A model generated the notes under the pieces. It was not told the origin of the DNA. It saw only the letters and a program-made list of their open reading frames with translations, and ran no database searches. From Peptostreptococcus stomatis DSM 17678 (GTDB taxonomy: Bacteria > Bacillota > Clostridia > Peptostreptococcales > Peptostreptococcaceae): a stretch of DNA of 62,702 nucleotides. Within the stretch, counting starts at the first letter, position 1; each line of letters opens with the position of its first letter. Position numbers and translations under genes: made by a program. This document shows positions 27,368 through 36,364 of this stretch, piece after piece. The DNA is taken from the NCBI RefSeq assembly GCF_000147675.1, contig NZ_ADGQ01000032.1, positions 1-62,702 on the forward strand, given 5' to 3'.

Positions 27368-27448
27368 AAGAGTATGCAAAAAAACTCTGTAAATTAAAAT
27401 AAGTCCTTCTATGGTAAAATATAATTATCATAGGAGGGCTTTTAAAAT

Positions 27449-28202
27449 GTAGGGACGTGTCCCTGTTGAGCTCGCAAAGCGTGCGAAACAATAATCCACC
27501 CGCTATGCGGGTGCGCGACAGATGTTATACAAAAAAATCACCATTCCGTAGTATAATTGAATTGTTCAAGCTCAATAATACGAATAGGAAGGTGATTTTA
27601 TGGCTAATAAAGCGAACAGCTTATCTCACACAAAATGGATGTGCAAATATCATATAGTATTTACACCAAAATACAGGCGAAAAATAATATACAATCAGTA
27701 TAAACAAAGTATAGGCCAAATTCTGAGACAATTATGTTCGTATAAAGGTGTAGAAATACTAGAAGGTCATCTTATGCCAGACCATGTACATATGCTAGTA
27801 AGTATACCACCTAAAATTAGTGTATCACAATTTATGGGTTATCTCAAAGGAAAAAGTGCACTAATGATATTTGACAAACACGCAAACTTAAAATATAAAT
27901 TTGGAAATAGGCATTTTTGGTCTGAAGGATACTATATAAGTACAGTTGGATTGAATGAAGCAACTATAAAGAAGTATATTCAAGAACAGGAAAAACATGA
28001 TATAGCCATTGATAAATTGAGTGTCAAAGAATATGAAGATCCCTTTAGGGATGGCAAGTAGTACAAATACCCTTTAAAGGGTGGCGACGAGTCAAAGGCC
28101 GAGCTTGAACAGAGTGAAAGCCAGCGCCTTTAGACGCTGGCCGGTAACCCTTGGGCTTATAGCCCTTGTGCAAACCACCCGTTGGACGGGTGGTCATGAT
28201 TG
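27449..28202 (+). mobile_element. IS200-like (IS200/IS605 family) insertion sequence
   Basis: It contains one Y1 transposase gene and subterminal hairpins instead of inverted repeats. Left: AGGGACGTGTCCCT (27451-27464) and CACCCGC...GCGGGTG (about 27498-27513). Right: CCAGCG...CGCTGG (28121-28140), GGGCTTATAGCCC, and ACCACCCG...CGGGTGGT (28174-28194). The base composition is more GC-rich than the flanks at both ends. It sits between the ribosome site and second codon of the IS256 transposase gene. Ends are inferred from the reconstructed IS256 reading frame (uncertain by one or two bases). Confidence 0.88.
27600..28061 (+). CDS. tnpA: IS200-family Y1 transposase TnpA
   Basis: A 153-residue HUH single-strand transposase. 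It shows CKYHIVFTPKYRRKIIY, the HUH motif in MPDHVHMLVSIPP and the nucleophile tyrosine region TIKKYIQEQEKHD. Length is normal, with no frameshift. GGAAGGTGATTTT precedes the ATG. No TnpB partner is present, as expected for IS200. Such elements move as single strands, without target duplication, next to a short target motif. Confidence 0.95.
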   Translation: MANKANSLSHTKWMCKYHIVFTPKYRRKIIYNQYKQSIGQILRQLCSYKGVEILEGHLMPDHVHMLVSIPPKISVSQFMGYLKGKSALMIFDKHANLKYKFGNRHFWSEGYYISTVGLNEATIKKYIQEQEKHDIAIDKLSVKEYEDPFRDGK

Positions 28203-29432
28203 GGAAGAAGAAAAAAAGAACCAATGGATCCGGCAAAGAAAAATATTGTAAGTGAATTAATTAAGACTTATGATATCAAAACTGCAAAAGATATTCAGGA
28301 AGCATTAAAAGATTTACTAGGAGAAACTCTGCAAGACATGCTAGAAGCAGAAATGAATGAACATCTTGGCTATGAAAAATATACTCGAGAAGATGAATCA
28401 AGTAATTATAGGAACGGATATAAGACTAAGAAAGTCAGAAGTTCAATGGGAGAACTTGAAATTAACGTCCCTCAGGATAGAGACTCAGAGTTTGAGCCAC
28501 AGATAGTGAAAAAGAGACAAAAGGATATATCAGAAATTGAGCAGAAGATAATAAACCTTTATGCATCTGGAATGAGTAATAAAACCATAATAGAGGAAAT
28601 AGAAGATATATATGGATTTGAGCTATCAGAATCTCTAATATCAGATATTACCGATAAGGTAATACCAAAGATAGAGGAATGGAAAAATAGGCCTTTGGAT
28701 CCTATATATCCGGTGATATACATCGATGCTGTTCACTTCTCAGTAAAAGATTCAGGCATAGTAAAAAAGAGAGCTGCATATATAGTTTTAGGAATAAATA
28801 AAGATGGCTTAAAGGAAGTTCTAGGAATGTATATCGGAGATGCAGAATCATCAAAATACTGGCTTTCAATCCTCAATGAATTAAAAAACAGGGGTCTCAA
28901 GGACATAATAATTCTTTGTGCAGATGGCTTATCAGGTATAAAAGAATCAATTAATGCAGCCTTTCCTAATACAGAATACCAAAGATGTATAGTACATCAA
29001 GTTAGAAATACATTGAAATATGTATCCTATAAGGACAAGAAGGAATTTGCAAGTGATTTAAAGAGCATATATTTATCTAACAATGAAGAACAGGCTAGAC
29101 AGAACTTAGATGCTGTGGATGAAAAATGGTCTGAAAAATATCCGAATGCAATGAAATCATGGTACGTAAATTGGGACTGCATAACACCAATATTTAAATT
29201 TTCACCTCAAACAAGGAAGGTAATTTATACAACAAATGCGATAGAAAGCTTGAATTCTCAATTTAAGAGATTAAACAGAAATAGGAGTGTATTTTCAACT
29301 AAACTATCGTTAGAAAAGGCATTGTATCTATCGATAGAGAGAATAAGCAGGAAATGGACTCATCCTATTAGAAATTGGGGAGTGATTTTCGGAGAGTTAT
29401 CAATTATGTACGAAGAACGTATTGGATATTAA
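28200..29432 (+). CDS. IS256-family transposase, start codon region displaced by IS200
   Basis: A 410-residue DDE transposase of the IS256/MULE type. Visible: LQDMLEAEMNEHLGYEKY, NYRNGYKTKKVRSSMGELEI, YIDAVHFSV (first Asp), LCADGLSGIKESINAAFPNTEYQRCIVHQVRN (second Asp and C-H motif) and TTNAIESLNSQFKR (catalytic Glu). The frame begins at TTG 28200, right at the IS200 right end. Joining the sequence before IS200 (AGGAGGGCTTTTAAAATG) to GGAAGAAGAAAAAAA restores ATG with a good ribosome site. The gene body is intact but now lacks that site; expression would need the TTG or ATG 28224. Confidence 0.88.
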   Translation: MGRRKKEPMDPAKKNIVSELIKTYDIKTAKDIQEALKDLLGETLQDMLEAEMNEHLGYEKYTREDESSNYRNGYKTKKVRSSMGELEINVPQDRDSEFEPQIVKKRQKDISEIEQKIINLYASGMSNKTIIEEIEDIYGFELSESLISDITDKVIPKIEEWKNRPLDPIYPVIYIDAVHFSVKDSGIVKKRAAYIVLGINKDGLKEVLGMYIGDAESSKYWLSILNELKNRGLKDIIILCADGLSGIKESINAAFPNTEYQRCIVHQVRNTLKYVSYKDKKEFASDLKSIYLSNNEEQARQNLDAVDEKWSEKYPNAMKSWYVNWDCITPIFKFSPQTRKVIYTTNAIESLNSQFKRLNRNRSVFSTKLSLEKALYLSIERISRKWTHPIRNWGVIFGELSIMYEERIGY

Positions 29433-29440
29433 TATGTAAA

Positions 29441-29462
29441 AAAACTGAAAACGTCAGTTTTT
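29441..29462 (+). terminator. hairpin after the IS256 transposase gene
   Basis: AAAACTGA/TCAGTTTT stem with loop AAACG followed by TTC. A second hairpin (GGCTTTTTGAAAGCC) lies at about 29507-29521. Confidence 0.6.
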
Positions 29463-29649
29463 CTTGACATGCAAAAAAATAAATAATATTATGAAAACAG
29501 AGCAGGCTTTTTGAAAGCCAACTCTGAAGTCACTTATTATATAAATTTAAGTTGTCTAAATTGACAAAATTGCCATAGAAGGCAAATTTACAGAAAAAAT
29601 TCTACACTCTCGCACAGTTTTTTACACACCCTTATATATTCATTCTAAA

Positions 29650-30363
29650 CTATTTACTATTATCCGCAAGATATTTATTAAAATCTGTAATTATGTAACC
29701 ATCGCTATCTCTAGTTGTTGATCTAGTTGATATGTTCAATTCAAAAGGGACTATAAATTTAGGCTGTTTATTTACAAATACGACTGCCTTTAAATATCTA
29801 TTATTATTCAAATTTCCAATAAATTTAACTTTTACATCATCTCTATTTAAATCATTTTTATTTATCAAATTATCAACGATATTCTTATAGTTAACCAATT
29901 CTTTATCATAAGTTTTTAAACGAAATAGCTTGTACCTTCCTTGGTTAGAATTGATTTCTAATATTTCTTCTTTTGTGAGAAGATGCTTTATACTCTCGTT
30001 TAATGGTTTTGATTCTGCATATTCCGCTCTATAAAATTTATCTGTTATTGGTATACTCCAAATATACGCACTATGATTTAGATCCTCATATAAGTTTTTT
30101 AAATTGTAATCTTTATCAATGTTTATATCAGTATAAATCTTTATCGCATTTTTGTAATCAATTTGTTCTTTATTGTCAAGTTCCAAATTATTACCTTTAA
30201 TAAATTTTACTAATTTATTCTCATCTTCTTTTATCTGTTTTGATTCTTTTGCTTCGGTAAATAGATCGAAATGCTTAGATTCCATATAACCATTTGCATA
30301 AGTTCCTGCAAATAATAAAACTAGCATTGAGAGTGCAATAATTTTTTTTATTCTACTTTTCAT
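29650..30363 (-). CDS. secreted or membrane-anchored protein of unknown function
   Basis: A 237-residue protein with a signal-like N-terminus (KSRIKKIIALSMLVLLFAGTYANGYM). The rest is Lys/Asn-rich and hydrophilic, with no motif I recognise. It is the third gene of a minus-strand cluster: its ATG is behind TAGGAGGGAAAAG, 14 bases after the repeat-protein gene. The AT content is higher than that of core genes, suggesting transfer. Whether it serves as inhibitor, substrate or partner of the protease encoded upstream is unknown. Confidence 0.7.
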   Translation of the reverse strand: MKSRIKKIIALSMLVLLFAGTYANGYMESKHFDLFTEAKESKQIKEDENKLVKFIKGNNLELDNKEQIDYKNAIKIYTDINIDKDYNLKNLYEDLNHSAYIWSIPITDKFYRAEYAESKPLNESIKHLLTKEEILEINSNQGRYKLFRLKTYDKELVNYKNIVDNLINKNDLNRDDVKVKFIGNLNNNRYLKAVVFVNKQPKFIVPFELNISTRSTTRDSDGYIITDFNKYLADNSK

Positions 30364-30377
30364 CTTTTCCCTCCTAT

Positions 30378-31241
30378 TTAGTTAGACTCACATAAAGCAT
30401 ACAATAATTCTTCAAGATTTTTACAACTATTATCCTGATTTATATATTCTGCGTAACTAATCCTAAACTTATTTCCATTTAACGAGAATCTGATAATATT
30501 TGAATCCTTCAAAACAATATTTACACTTGCACCACCACCTGTAAAGTCTTTAATTTCTGATTTATTATTTTGAGTAATAGAATTTAATTTAATTAAATTT
30601 ACAAGAGATATCACAGAATTAATATCATCTTTTTTTACTTTATATGTTTTAACAGGTGGATTTAAGGATACATATATATTATCTACATCATCGTACATTA
30701 TATTGGACAAAATACTTTCTATTTTATTGGAGTTTGTACCATATGCTCGTCCATCCTTATCAAAAGTATAATCAAATCCATCTATATTCATTGTCTTATT
30801 TGTAACTAATTTACCACTGATATCTGCGTAGTATATACTCTTTGAAACACTTATCCAGCCTGTAACCATAGAACCATCAGGCTTAAACCTGTACCAGTCA
30901 CCACTGATTTTTCTCCAAGCCAAGTTCACATTTGCACCATTTTCATCAAAATAGTACCATTTGTTATTATACTTCAACCAACCAATTTTCATGCTACCAT
31001 CATGCGTCATATAATACCACTTATCATGATTATAGAGCCAACTACTTTTTACTTTTTTACCACTATTATTTGTAAAATACCACTTGCCATTTATTTTTGT
31101 CCATCCATGTAAATTCTTTAACTCTGTTTTTTGTAGGTTATCATAGGTGATTGCGTATGTTTTATTAAAGGCAAAAAAAACCATACTTGTAATACTAATG
31201 ATTGATGATAGTATTAACGCAGAAAATTTATTATTTTTCAT
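30378..31241 (-). CDS. exported protein with choline-binding-type (CW_1) repeats
   Basis: A 287-residue protein with a signal peptide (about 1-30, ending KTYA), then about five repeats of the aromatic GW...YYF type between 46 and 165 (WTKINGKWYFTNNSGKK, WLYNHDKWYYMTHDGSM, WLKYNNKWYYFDENGA, WRKISGDWYRFKPDGSM, WISVSKSIYYAD). Such repeats attach proteins to cell-wall polymers or bind glycans. The C-terminal 120 residues form a separate domain I do not recognise. It is co-directional with the protease gene (12-base gap) and has AAGGGGGTAATATT before the ATG. Confidence 0.85.
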   Translation of the reverse strand: MKNNKFSALILSSIISITSMVFFAFNKTYAITYDNLQKTELKNLHGWTKINGKWYFTNNSGKKVKSSWLYNHDKWYYMTHDGSMKIGWLKYNNKWYYFDENGANVNLAWRKISGDWYRFKPDGSMVTGWISVSKSIYYADISGKLVTNKTMNIDGFDYTFDKDGRAYGTNSNKIESILSNIMYDDVDNIYVSLNPPVKTYKVKKDDINSVISLVNLIKLNSITQNNKSEIKDFTGGGASVNIVLKDSNIIRFSLNGNKFRISYAEYINQDNSCKNLEELLYALCESN

Positions 31242-31253
31242 AATATTACCCCC

Positions 31254-32144
31254 TTAATAATAAATTGTATCTTCAAATGTTCCAGTACCTGTTTCTATAT
31301 GTGTTCCATTAACTAAATCACTATATGAATAGTATGTGTTTGTTGTATCTTCCCATGGATCAACACAATACACTAATCTATTATTTGAATTATATCCTGA
31401 GCAAACAATAGCATGCCCCTTACCACTATTCCAACGCATTATTATTACAAAAGGTTTCAAGGAATCAACTGAACTTACTATTCTACTGAACGAAAACGGT
31501 TCACCATATACAGAAGCCGACTTCATGTTCATAGAAGAATAATTTATAGCTCTCATTATCTCATCATTTGTTCCTCCTTCATTAATTGAAGAAGATCCTT
31601 TTATATAATTTACTATATCGTACTGATCTCTGTAATTATTGAGATTATAGCCTCCAACAGATTCAGATGCTGCTGCCCAACACCATTTATCTCTCGCTTG
31701 TCTAACTCTCGAAACATCCAATTCTGTTATATATAGTGAGCCTCCTTTATTGAACACATATTTTTTTCCATTCTTATACATAGTACCAGTTCTCATTTGT
31801 CCTTCACTACCTTCTCCATATTGATTAAAATAGTACCAATCTCCATTAACTTTTTTCTAACCAGTAACCATCCATCCGCTCTCATCAAAATAGTACCAAT
31901 ATCCACCTATTTTTTCCCAATCATTTTTCGTATATGTTCCATCATAGTGTTTATACCACCACTTACCATTACTTCCTTTTATCCATTTACCTTTAGATTC
32001 TGCTCTTGTTAATATTATTTCGCTCTTATCATAATTAATATCTGTAACTGCATAAGAATTTGCTAATAAAAAAGTTGTAACCAACGATAAAGACATAATA
32101 ACAGCGATCAATTTCTTACTTTCTAAAAATCTAACTTTTTTCAT
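31254..32144 (-). pseudogene. cell-wall-binding papain-like cysteine protease, interrupted by one amber codon
   Basis: One reading frame from ATG 32144 (TAGGAGGTATATAT upstream) to 31254 is broken only by TAG at 31857-31859. Before the stop: a signal peptide (MKKVRFLESKKLIAVIMSL...) and two CW_1-type repeats, ending WMVTG. After the stop the same frame continues at once with KKVNGDWYYFNQYG, so the lost codon is almost surely the repeat's Trp (TGG to TAG). Then follows a protease domain with QARDKWCWAAASES (Gln and Cys), GKGHAIVCSGY (His) and VDPWED: a complete papain-like triad of the C39/C70 type. ATG 31796 could start a fragment, but it would lack the signal peptide. Could also be a sequencing error or suppressed stop. 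Confidence 0.85.
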
Positions 32145-32177
32145 ATATATACCTCCTAAAATACTAATAATATTCAT

Positions 32178-32830
32178 ATTTTAAATAATTTATTATACCT
32201 ACATATGTTATATAACAAATTTATTATAAAATATCTTTAACCTACTATTCATATGCACATTGTACTTTTCAAATACATAAAACCCTCTATACAGTATTTA
32301 TGTCAAAACAATACTATCTAAATATTTTTTCACTCTATCCAATTAGCATTAAATCCTTATAAAACAAATTTCGGTTAATAATGCAATCCTTTAAAGCATT
32401 TATTACGTGGTGTTATTCAGCTTTTCTGTGTAAATATAACAGCCGGATAAGTATCATAATTTTAACCTAGATATTTCGATTATTTTTTGCTTTATTATCT
32501 ATAAGTATCAGTAGAACTTCTTCATATCACTTATCTAAATTGATAATAGAAAATTCTATTTTTAAAAACTTTCTATACTCTACAAATAATAAATGTCCTC
32601 TTAAAAAATTAAATTTTATAAGTAGCCATTATTGCATTATAGTTATAAATCAGAGTATAAAAAACATAATAATAATATATATTATTATATAGTTGATTAT
32701 ATTTTTTGTCAAATTTTTTATATATTAACAATGTATGGTGTAACATAAGTATATGTTTTTTGTAAGGTGAATTATTAGACTACTTGCATCTAAATATGCT
32801 AATAGTTCTTCCTTATATATTAAAAAGGAT
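32178..32830. other. very AT-rich spacer without recognised genes
   Basis: About 650 bases of low-complexity AT-rich DNA between the protease gene and the IS30 element. A 12-bp palindrome TGTTATATAACA (32206-32217) lies just upstream of a minus-strand TATAAT (32191-32196 as ATTATA), so it could be an operator for the secreted-protein cluster. Nothing else supported. Confidence 0.45.
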
Positions 32831-32849
32831 CGTAAATTGCAATATCAAT
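32831..32849 (+). repeat. 19-bp direct repeat, right copy
   Basis: Identical to 27349-27367. Its last 14 bases coincide with the outer part of the IS30 left inverted repeat; the first five lie outside it. Confidence 0.85.
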
Positions 32850-34139
32850 TTGTACACTTTTTTGCCACTCTTGCAAAAATATCGGCACTTGTCCTAAAAT
32901 ATATGTCAAGACTAGGCCTTGCCTATTCATTTTAGTCTTGAGTGCTATTTTAGGACTAGTAAACTGATATTTAAAAGAGGGCTTCTATACTTTAAGCCAC
33001 ATCACTCGTAGAGTATATTTTATCCATCTCTTCATCAAAGATTTCTTCAGGTGTTCTGTATCCTAGATTTTTTCTAGGCTTAGCATTTATTATGTCAACA
33101 AAATACATAATCTCATCCTCACTAAAGTCATTAATACTTCTACCTTTTGGAATGAATTGTCTCAATATCCCATTGTGTCTTTCATTACTGCCTCTTTCAA
33201 ATGAAGAGTATGGGTGACAAAAGTACATAGGTACAAGTGATTCAAGGTCACTTAGCCCTGAAAACTCTGAACCATTGTCGCTTGTTATGCTTTTAAATAC
33301 TTCGGCAACTTTTGTTTTGCTTTCCATTATAAAATCTAAAAGTGCGTCATTTACTCGTTTTGAGAACTTAGAATCTATTTTGATAACCTTATAGTATCTA
33401 GATTTTCTCTCTATTATCGTCAGCAAAACATTTTGGTCTGATGTTTTCTTGCCTATTACAGTATCTATTTCCCAATGTCCAAATTCTTTTCTGGGCTCTA
33501 TATGTTTTGGTCTTTCAGATATTGATTTTCCAAACTTTCTCTTATTTATACGAATTCTTGTAGACTTTGGAATTCTTTTAAGTTTCTGAGGCAGGTCAGT
33601 GTTTTTTATCTTCAAAAAACCTAGTTCAACATACTTGTATAGTGTCTTTGTGCATACTGTATTTTTGAATATCTTCTCTGACTTTGCTCTACCATAACAC
33701 TCATCTAAATACCAGCATTGTTCCTTAAATGATTCATCTACAAACTTGATAAAATCTACACATTCTAATACCTTGAACTTCTTTTTTGAATTTTTTCTGT
33801 TTTTTTCATACTGTGTTTGTCCTGCATCGGGGTAGTATACTGTAACCTTGTGTCCATTTCTTATTTGTTCTACCCTGCCACGTTTAAGCTCATTGTAAAT
33901 AGTAGTTCTTGATCTGTTCAAATGCCTGGCAATTGAGGATATTGAGTGTCCTAGTTCGACCATGGCGTAAATTTCTCCTCTTTCATACTCACTTAGGTGT
34001 TTAAAGTTTCTCTTTTCTGTGTTAAAATTAAGTTGATTCATTGTGGTCCTCCTGTATATATTTGTGTGGTGACTTATATTTTAACACAGGATTCACAATG
34101 AATCATTTTTTATTCAGTTGTACAAATTGATTATACAAT
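32836..34139 (-). mobile_element. IS30-family insertion sequence
   Basis: About 1.3 kb bounded by imperfect inverted repeats: left ATTGCAATATCAATTTGTACA (32836-32856), right its near complement (34119-34139), 18 of 21 matching. It holds one DDE transposase gene. A long imperfect hairpin (GTCCTAAAATA... with ...TATTTTAGGAC, inner CAAGACT/AGTCTTG) lies near the left end at about 32890-32960 and may block outside transcription. No target duplication is obvious. Confidence 0.82.
32992..34041 (-). CDS. IS30-family transposase
   Basis: A 349-residue transposase with an N-terminal HTH (LSEYERGEIYAMVELGHSISSIARHLNRSRTTIYNELKRG) and a catalytic domain with the DDE residues in GHWEIDTVIG, SDNGSEF and ERGSNERHNGILRQF. 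Full length and apparently intact. ACAGGAGG precedes the ATG. Confidence 0.95.
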   Translation of the reverse strand: MNQLNFNTEKRNFKHLSEYERGEIYAMVELGHSISSIARHLNRSRTTIYNELKRGRVEQIRNGHKVTVYYPDAGQTQYEKNRKNSKKKFKVLECVDFIKFVDESFKEQCWYLDECYGRAKSEKIFKNTVCTKTLYKYVELGFLKIKNTDLPQKLKRIPKSTRIRINKRKFGKSISERPKHIEPRKEFGHWEIDTVIGKKTSDQNVLLTIIERKSRYYKVIKIDSKFSKRVNDALLDFIMESKTKVAEVFKSITSDNGSEFSGLSDLESLVPMYFCHPYSSFERGSNERHNGILRQFIPKGRSINDFSEDEIMYFVDIINAKPRKNLGYRTPEEIFDEEMDKIYSTSDVA

Positions 34140-34240
34140 CAACCATAAAAATAAATAGAATAGTGAAGCTTAAATAAATATAATTTTAATATTTACTATT
34201 TTTAGATTTTATACTATAATGATATGAAGAGGGTGGTTTT

Positions 34241-34882
34241 ATGAAATTAAATACAAAAAAACTTTTGTTACAGATAACTTTATTGATAATAATAATATCA
34301 TTACCTACCAGGTTGTGGTTTTTAAATCAAGAAAAGAGGCAAGTATCTTCTATAGCAGAGACTTTTATATCTAATTCATACAATTCTTATTTTAGTGATT
34401 ACGATACTAGGCTAATTGATAAGGAGTCAAAGGTCTTCACATATTATTTTAAAAAGAGAAACTCAATTAGAGAAAGGGCTCTTAGATATGCAGGCTACAC
34501 ACCTAATACTCTAAAGCATACATCCAAAAATTTTAATTCTCACCTTGTTACCATAAATATGAACACGGCTTATGTCAGACTAAATGAAGTGTACTATGTT
34601 TATGATAAGACTAGTTCAGATTTTGACCAACCAGGTATAGCTTCTGTGGACTATGAAGTAGTTCTACATAAAAGAAATAATAAATGGTATATTTGGTCAT
34701 GTACATCACATGATCCAATAATAAATGATCTTGATAGAGAAATAAATGCCTTTTTAATAGCTGGCTGGCCATCTGACACCTTAAAAATGAGAGAGAGGCT
34801 ATCTATTTATCGTGAGTATGATAAAAAAAATATAAACTTGATAGATATGATTTATAATAAGAATATAAAAACATATATATAA
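34241..34882 (+). CDS. membrane-anchored protein of unknown function
   Basis: A 213-residue protein with one N-terminal membrane segment (about 8-26, LLLQITLLIIIISLPTRL) and an outside domain. The order of helices then the strand-rich end (YVRLNEVYYVYDK, VDYEVVLHKRNNKWYIWSC) could suit an NTF2-like fold, but this is only an impression. It stands alone between the IS30 element and the nifS-thiI operon, with AGAGGGTGG before the ATG and a long terminator after it. AT-rich like the accessory genes. Confidence 0.68.
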   Translation: MKLNTKKLLLQITLLIIIISLPTRLWFLNQEKRQVSSIAETFISNSYNSYFSDYDTRLIDKESKVFTYYFKKRNSIRERALRYAGYTPNTLKHTSKNFNSHLVTINMNTAYVRLNEVYYVYDKTSSDFDQPGIASVDYEVVLHKRNNKWYIWSCTSHDPIINDLDREINAFLIAGWPSDTLKMRERLSIYREYDKKNINLIDMIYNKNIKTYI

Positions 34883-34914
34883 TAATTTTCTGTAAATACA
34901 TTTTAACGTGTGAT

Positions 34915-34996
34915 ATATAGTGTCAAGGGTAATTAAAAGCTCTCAAAGTTATAAAGCGATGAGACAAAATTATCCTTGATGCTATATATTTTTTTG
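34915..34996 (+). terminator. long-stem terminator
   Basis: A 20-bp stem with wobbles, ATATAGTGTCAAGGGTAATT with AATTATCCTTGATGCTATAT, followed by a T-run. Inside, CTCTCAAAG and AAGCGATGAG are partly complementary. Confidence 0.8.
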
Positions 34997-35113
34997 TGGA
35001 TAATTTGTGAACTGTATGGAAAAACATCCTAATTTCATTGTATAATAATGCTTGAAATCTTATATAATAGCTCAAGATATGATATAATTAAGGTTTGAAA
35101 GGGAGTTGATTTT

Positions 35114-36271
35114 ATGGAGGTATACCTAGACAACAGCGCAACTACAAAACCCTATAATCAAGTAGTAGATGAGATGTGCACGGCCCTTAGGGATGATTTT
35201 GCCAACCCATCATCTGCCTACAGGAAGGGATTTTTGGTTGAAAAAAAGATAAAGAAGATAAGAGAGAATATAGCAAATACAATTGGAGTTGAAGATAAAT
35301 CTATAATATTTACATCAGGAGGAACAGAGGGTAATAATGCCATTATAAGAAGTGTGGCCAGACTAAACAAGAGGAGAAAAAACCACATAATCACCTCATC
35401 TATAGAGCATCCAGCAGTTTTAAATACTGTGAGGTCACTTGAAGAGGAAGGCTTTGAGGTGACTATCCTAGGTGTAGATGAAACCGGTCTGGTAAATGTG
35501 GATGAATTGGAAGAGGCTATAACAGACAAGACCTGTCTGGTAAGTATAATGTATGTGAATAACGAATTGGGGTCTGTCCAACCAGTCCAGCAGATTGGCG
35601 AGATAGTATCCAGACATGACCAGGTATTTTTCCATGTTGATGCTGTCCAGGCTTATGGTAAGATAAACTTCAAGATGAAGGATATAGGGGCTGATTTTAT
35701 GACTGTAAGTGGTCACAAGATTCATGGACCCAAGGGGATAGGTTTTATGTATATCAAGGACCCTAATAGGTTCAAACCCCTGTTGACAGGCGGTGGTCAA
35801 GAATTTGATCTGAGGTCTGGTACTGAAAATGTGCCGGGTATATACGGCCTAGGTAAGGCTATAGATATCCTATTTGAAGACCTTGACAGTAAGATAGAAA
35901 AGATTAGGGAAAACAGGGACTACCTATATATGAGAATTTCCCAGAAGATAGACGGAATAAAGTTAAACACCGACCTCTTGAGAGGGGCCTGCCATATATT
36001 AAATATCAGTTTTGACGGTGTAAAGGGAGAAGTTCTGCTCCACTATTTGGATGACGAAGGTATCTATGTATCTACAGGGTCTGCCTGCTCAGCCAAGAAA
36101 AAGGGGAGTCATGTCCTAAATGCTATAGGGCTAAGTCCTGCCCAGGTGGATGGAACAATCAGGTTTAGCCTGTCAGAGGAAAATACCAGACAAGAGATGG
36201 ACTATGTAGTTGAAAAACTACAAAAACACATAGAAATGATTAGGTTTTTTGCCAAGAAAAATAGGAGATAA
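35114..36271 (+). CDS. cysteine desulfurase, NifS/IscS type, partner of ThiI
   Basis: A 385-residue PLP enzyme that removes sulfur from cysteine and passes it as persulfide. Seen: DNSATTKP, TSGGTEGNNAIIRS, HVDAVQAYGK, the PLP lysine in SGHKIHGPKG and the active-site cysteine in STGSACSAKKKG. It precedes thiI by 93 bases on the same strand, as nifZ does in B. subtilis, so delivery of sulfur to ThiI for tRNA 4-thiouridine is the likeliest job. GAAAGGGAG precedes the ATG. Confidence 0.92.
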   Translation: MEVYLDNSATTKPYNQVVDEMCTALRDDFANPSSAYRKGFLVEKKIKKIRENIANTIGVEDKSIIFTSGGTEGNNAIIRSVARLNKRRKNHIITSSIEHPAVLNTVRSLEEEGFEVTILGVDETGLVNVDELEEAITDKTCLVSIMYVNNELGSVQPVQQIGEIVSRHDQVFFHVDAVQAYGKINFKMKDIGADFMTVSGHKIHGPKGIGFMYIKDPNRFKPLLTGGGQEFDLRSGTENVPGIYGLGKAIDILFEDLDSKIEKIRENRDYLYMRISQKIDGIKLNTDLLRGACHILNISFDGVKGEVLLHYLDDEGIYVSTGSACSAKKKGSHVLNAIGLSPAQVDGTIRFSLSEENTRQEMDYVVEKLQKHIEMIRFFAKKNRR

Positions 36272-36364
36272 GAAGTCTATCTTGTAGATAAGATAAAGGG
36301 ATACAAAAGACGGATAAGCAAGGTTATTCTGTGGCAAAAGTATGAGTATAAAGGAGTTAGATAG

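Larger units (their letters stand above)
27369..29610 (+). mobile_element. IS256-family insertion sequence, interrupted by an IS200-type element
   Basis: The inferred left end (from 27369) has AGAGT..., CTGTAAATT and CCTTCTATGG. The right end (to 29610) carries the reverse complement of the same blocks: CCATAGAAGG (29573-29582), AATTTACAG, and ACTCT. The copies are imperfect inverted repeats. About 750 bases in the middle belong to an IS200-type insertion; without it the element would be about 1.5 kb, normal for IS256. No clear target duplication was seen, so the exact ends are approximate. Confidence 0.75.

Noticed and set aside
27457-27657. 66-codon open frame at the IS200 left end
   Set aside because: It covers the terminal hairpins and runs into tnpA in another frame; no ribosome site and no family resemblance.
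30003-32012. Plus-strand open frames opposite the secreted-protein cluster
   Set aside because: They are antisense to better-supported genes with signal peptides and ribosome sites.
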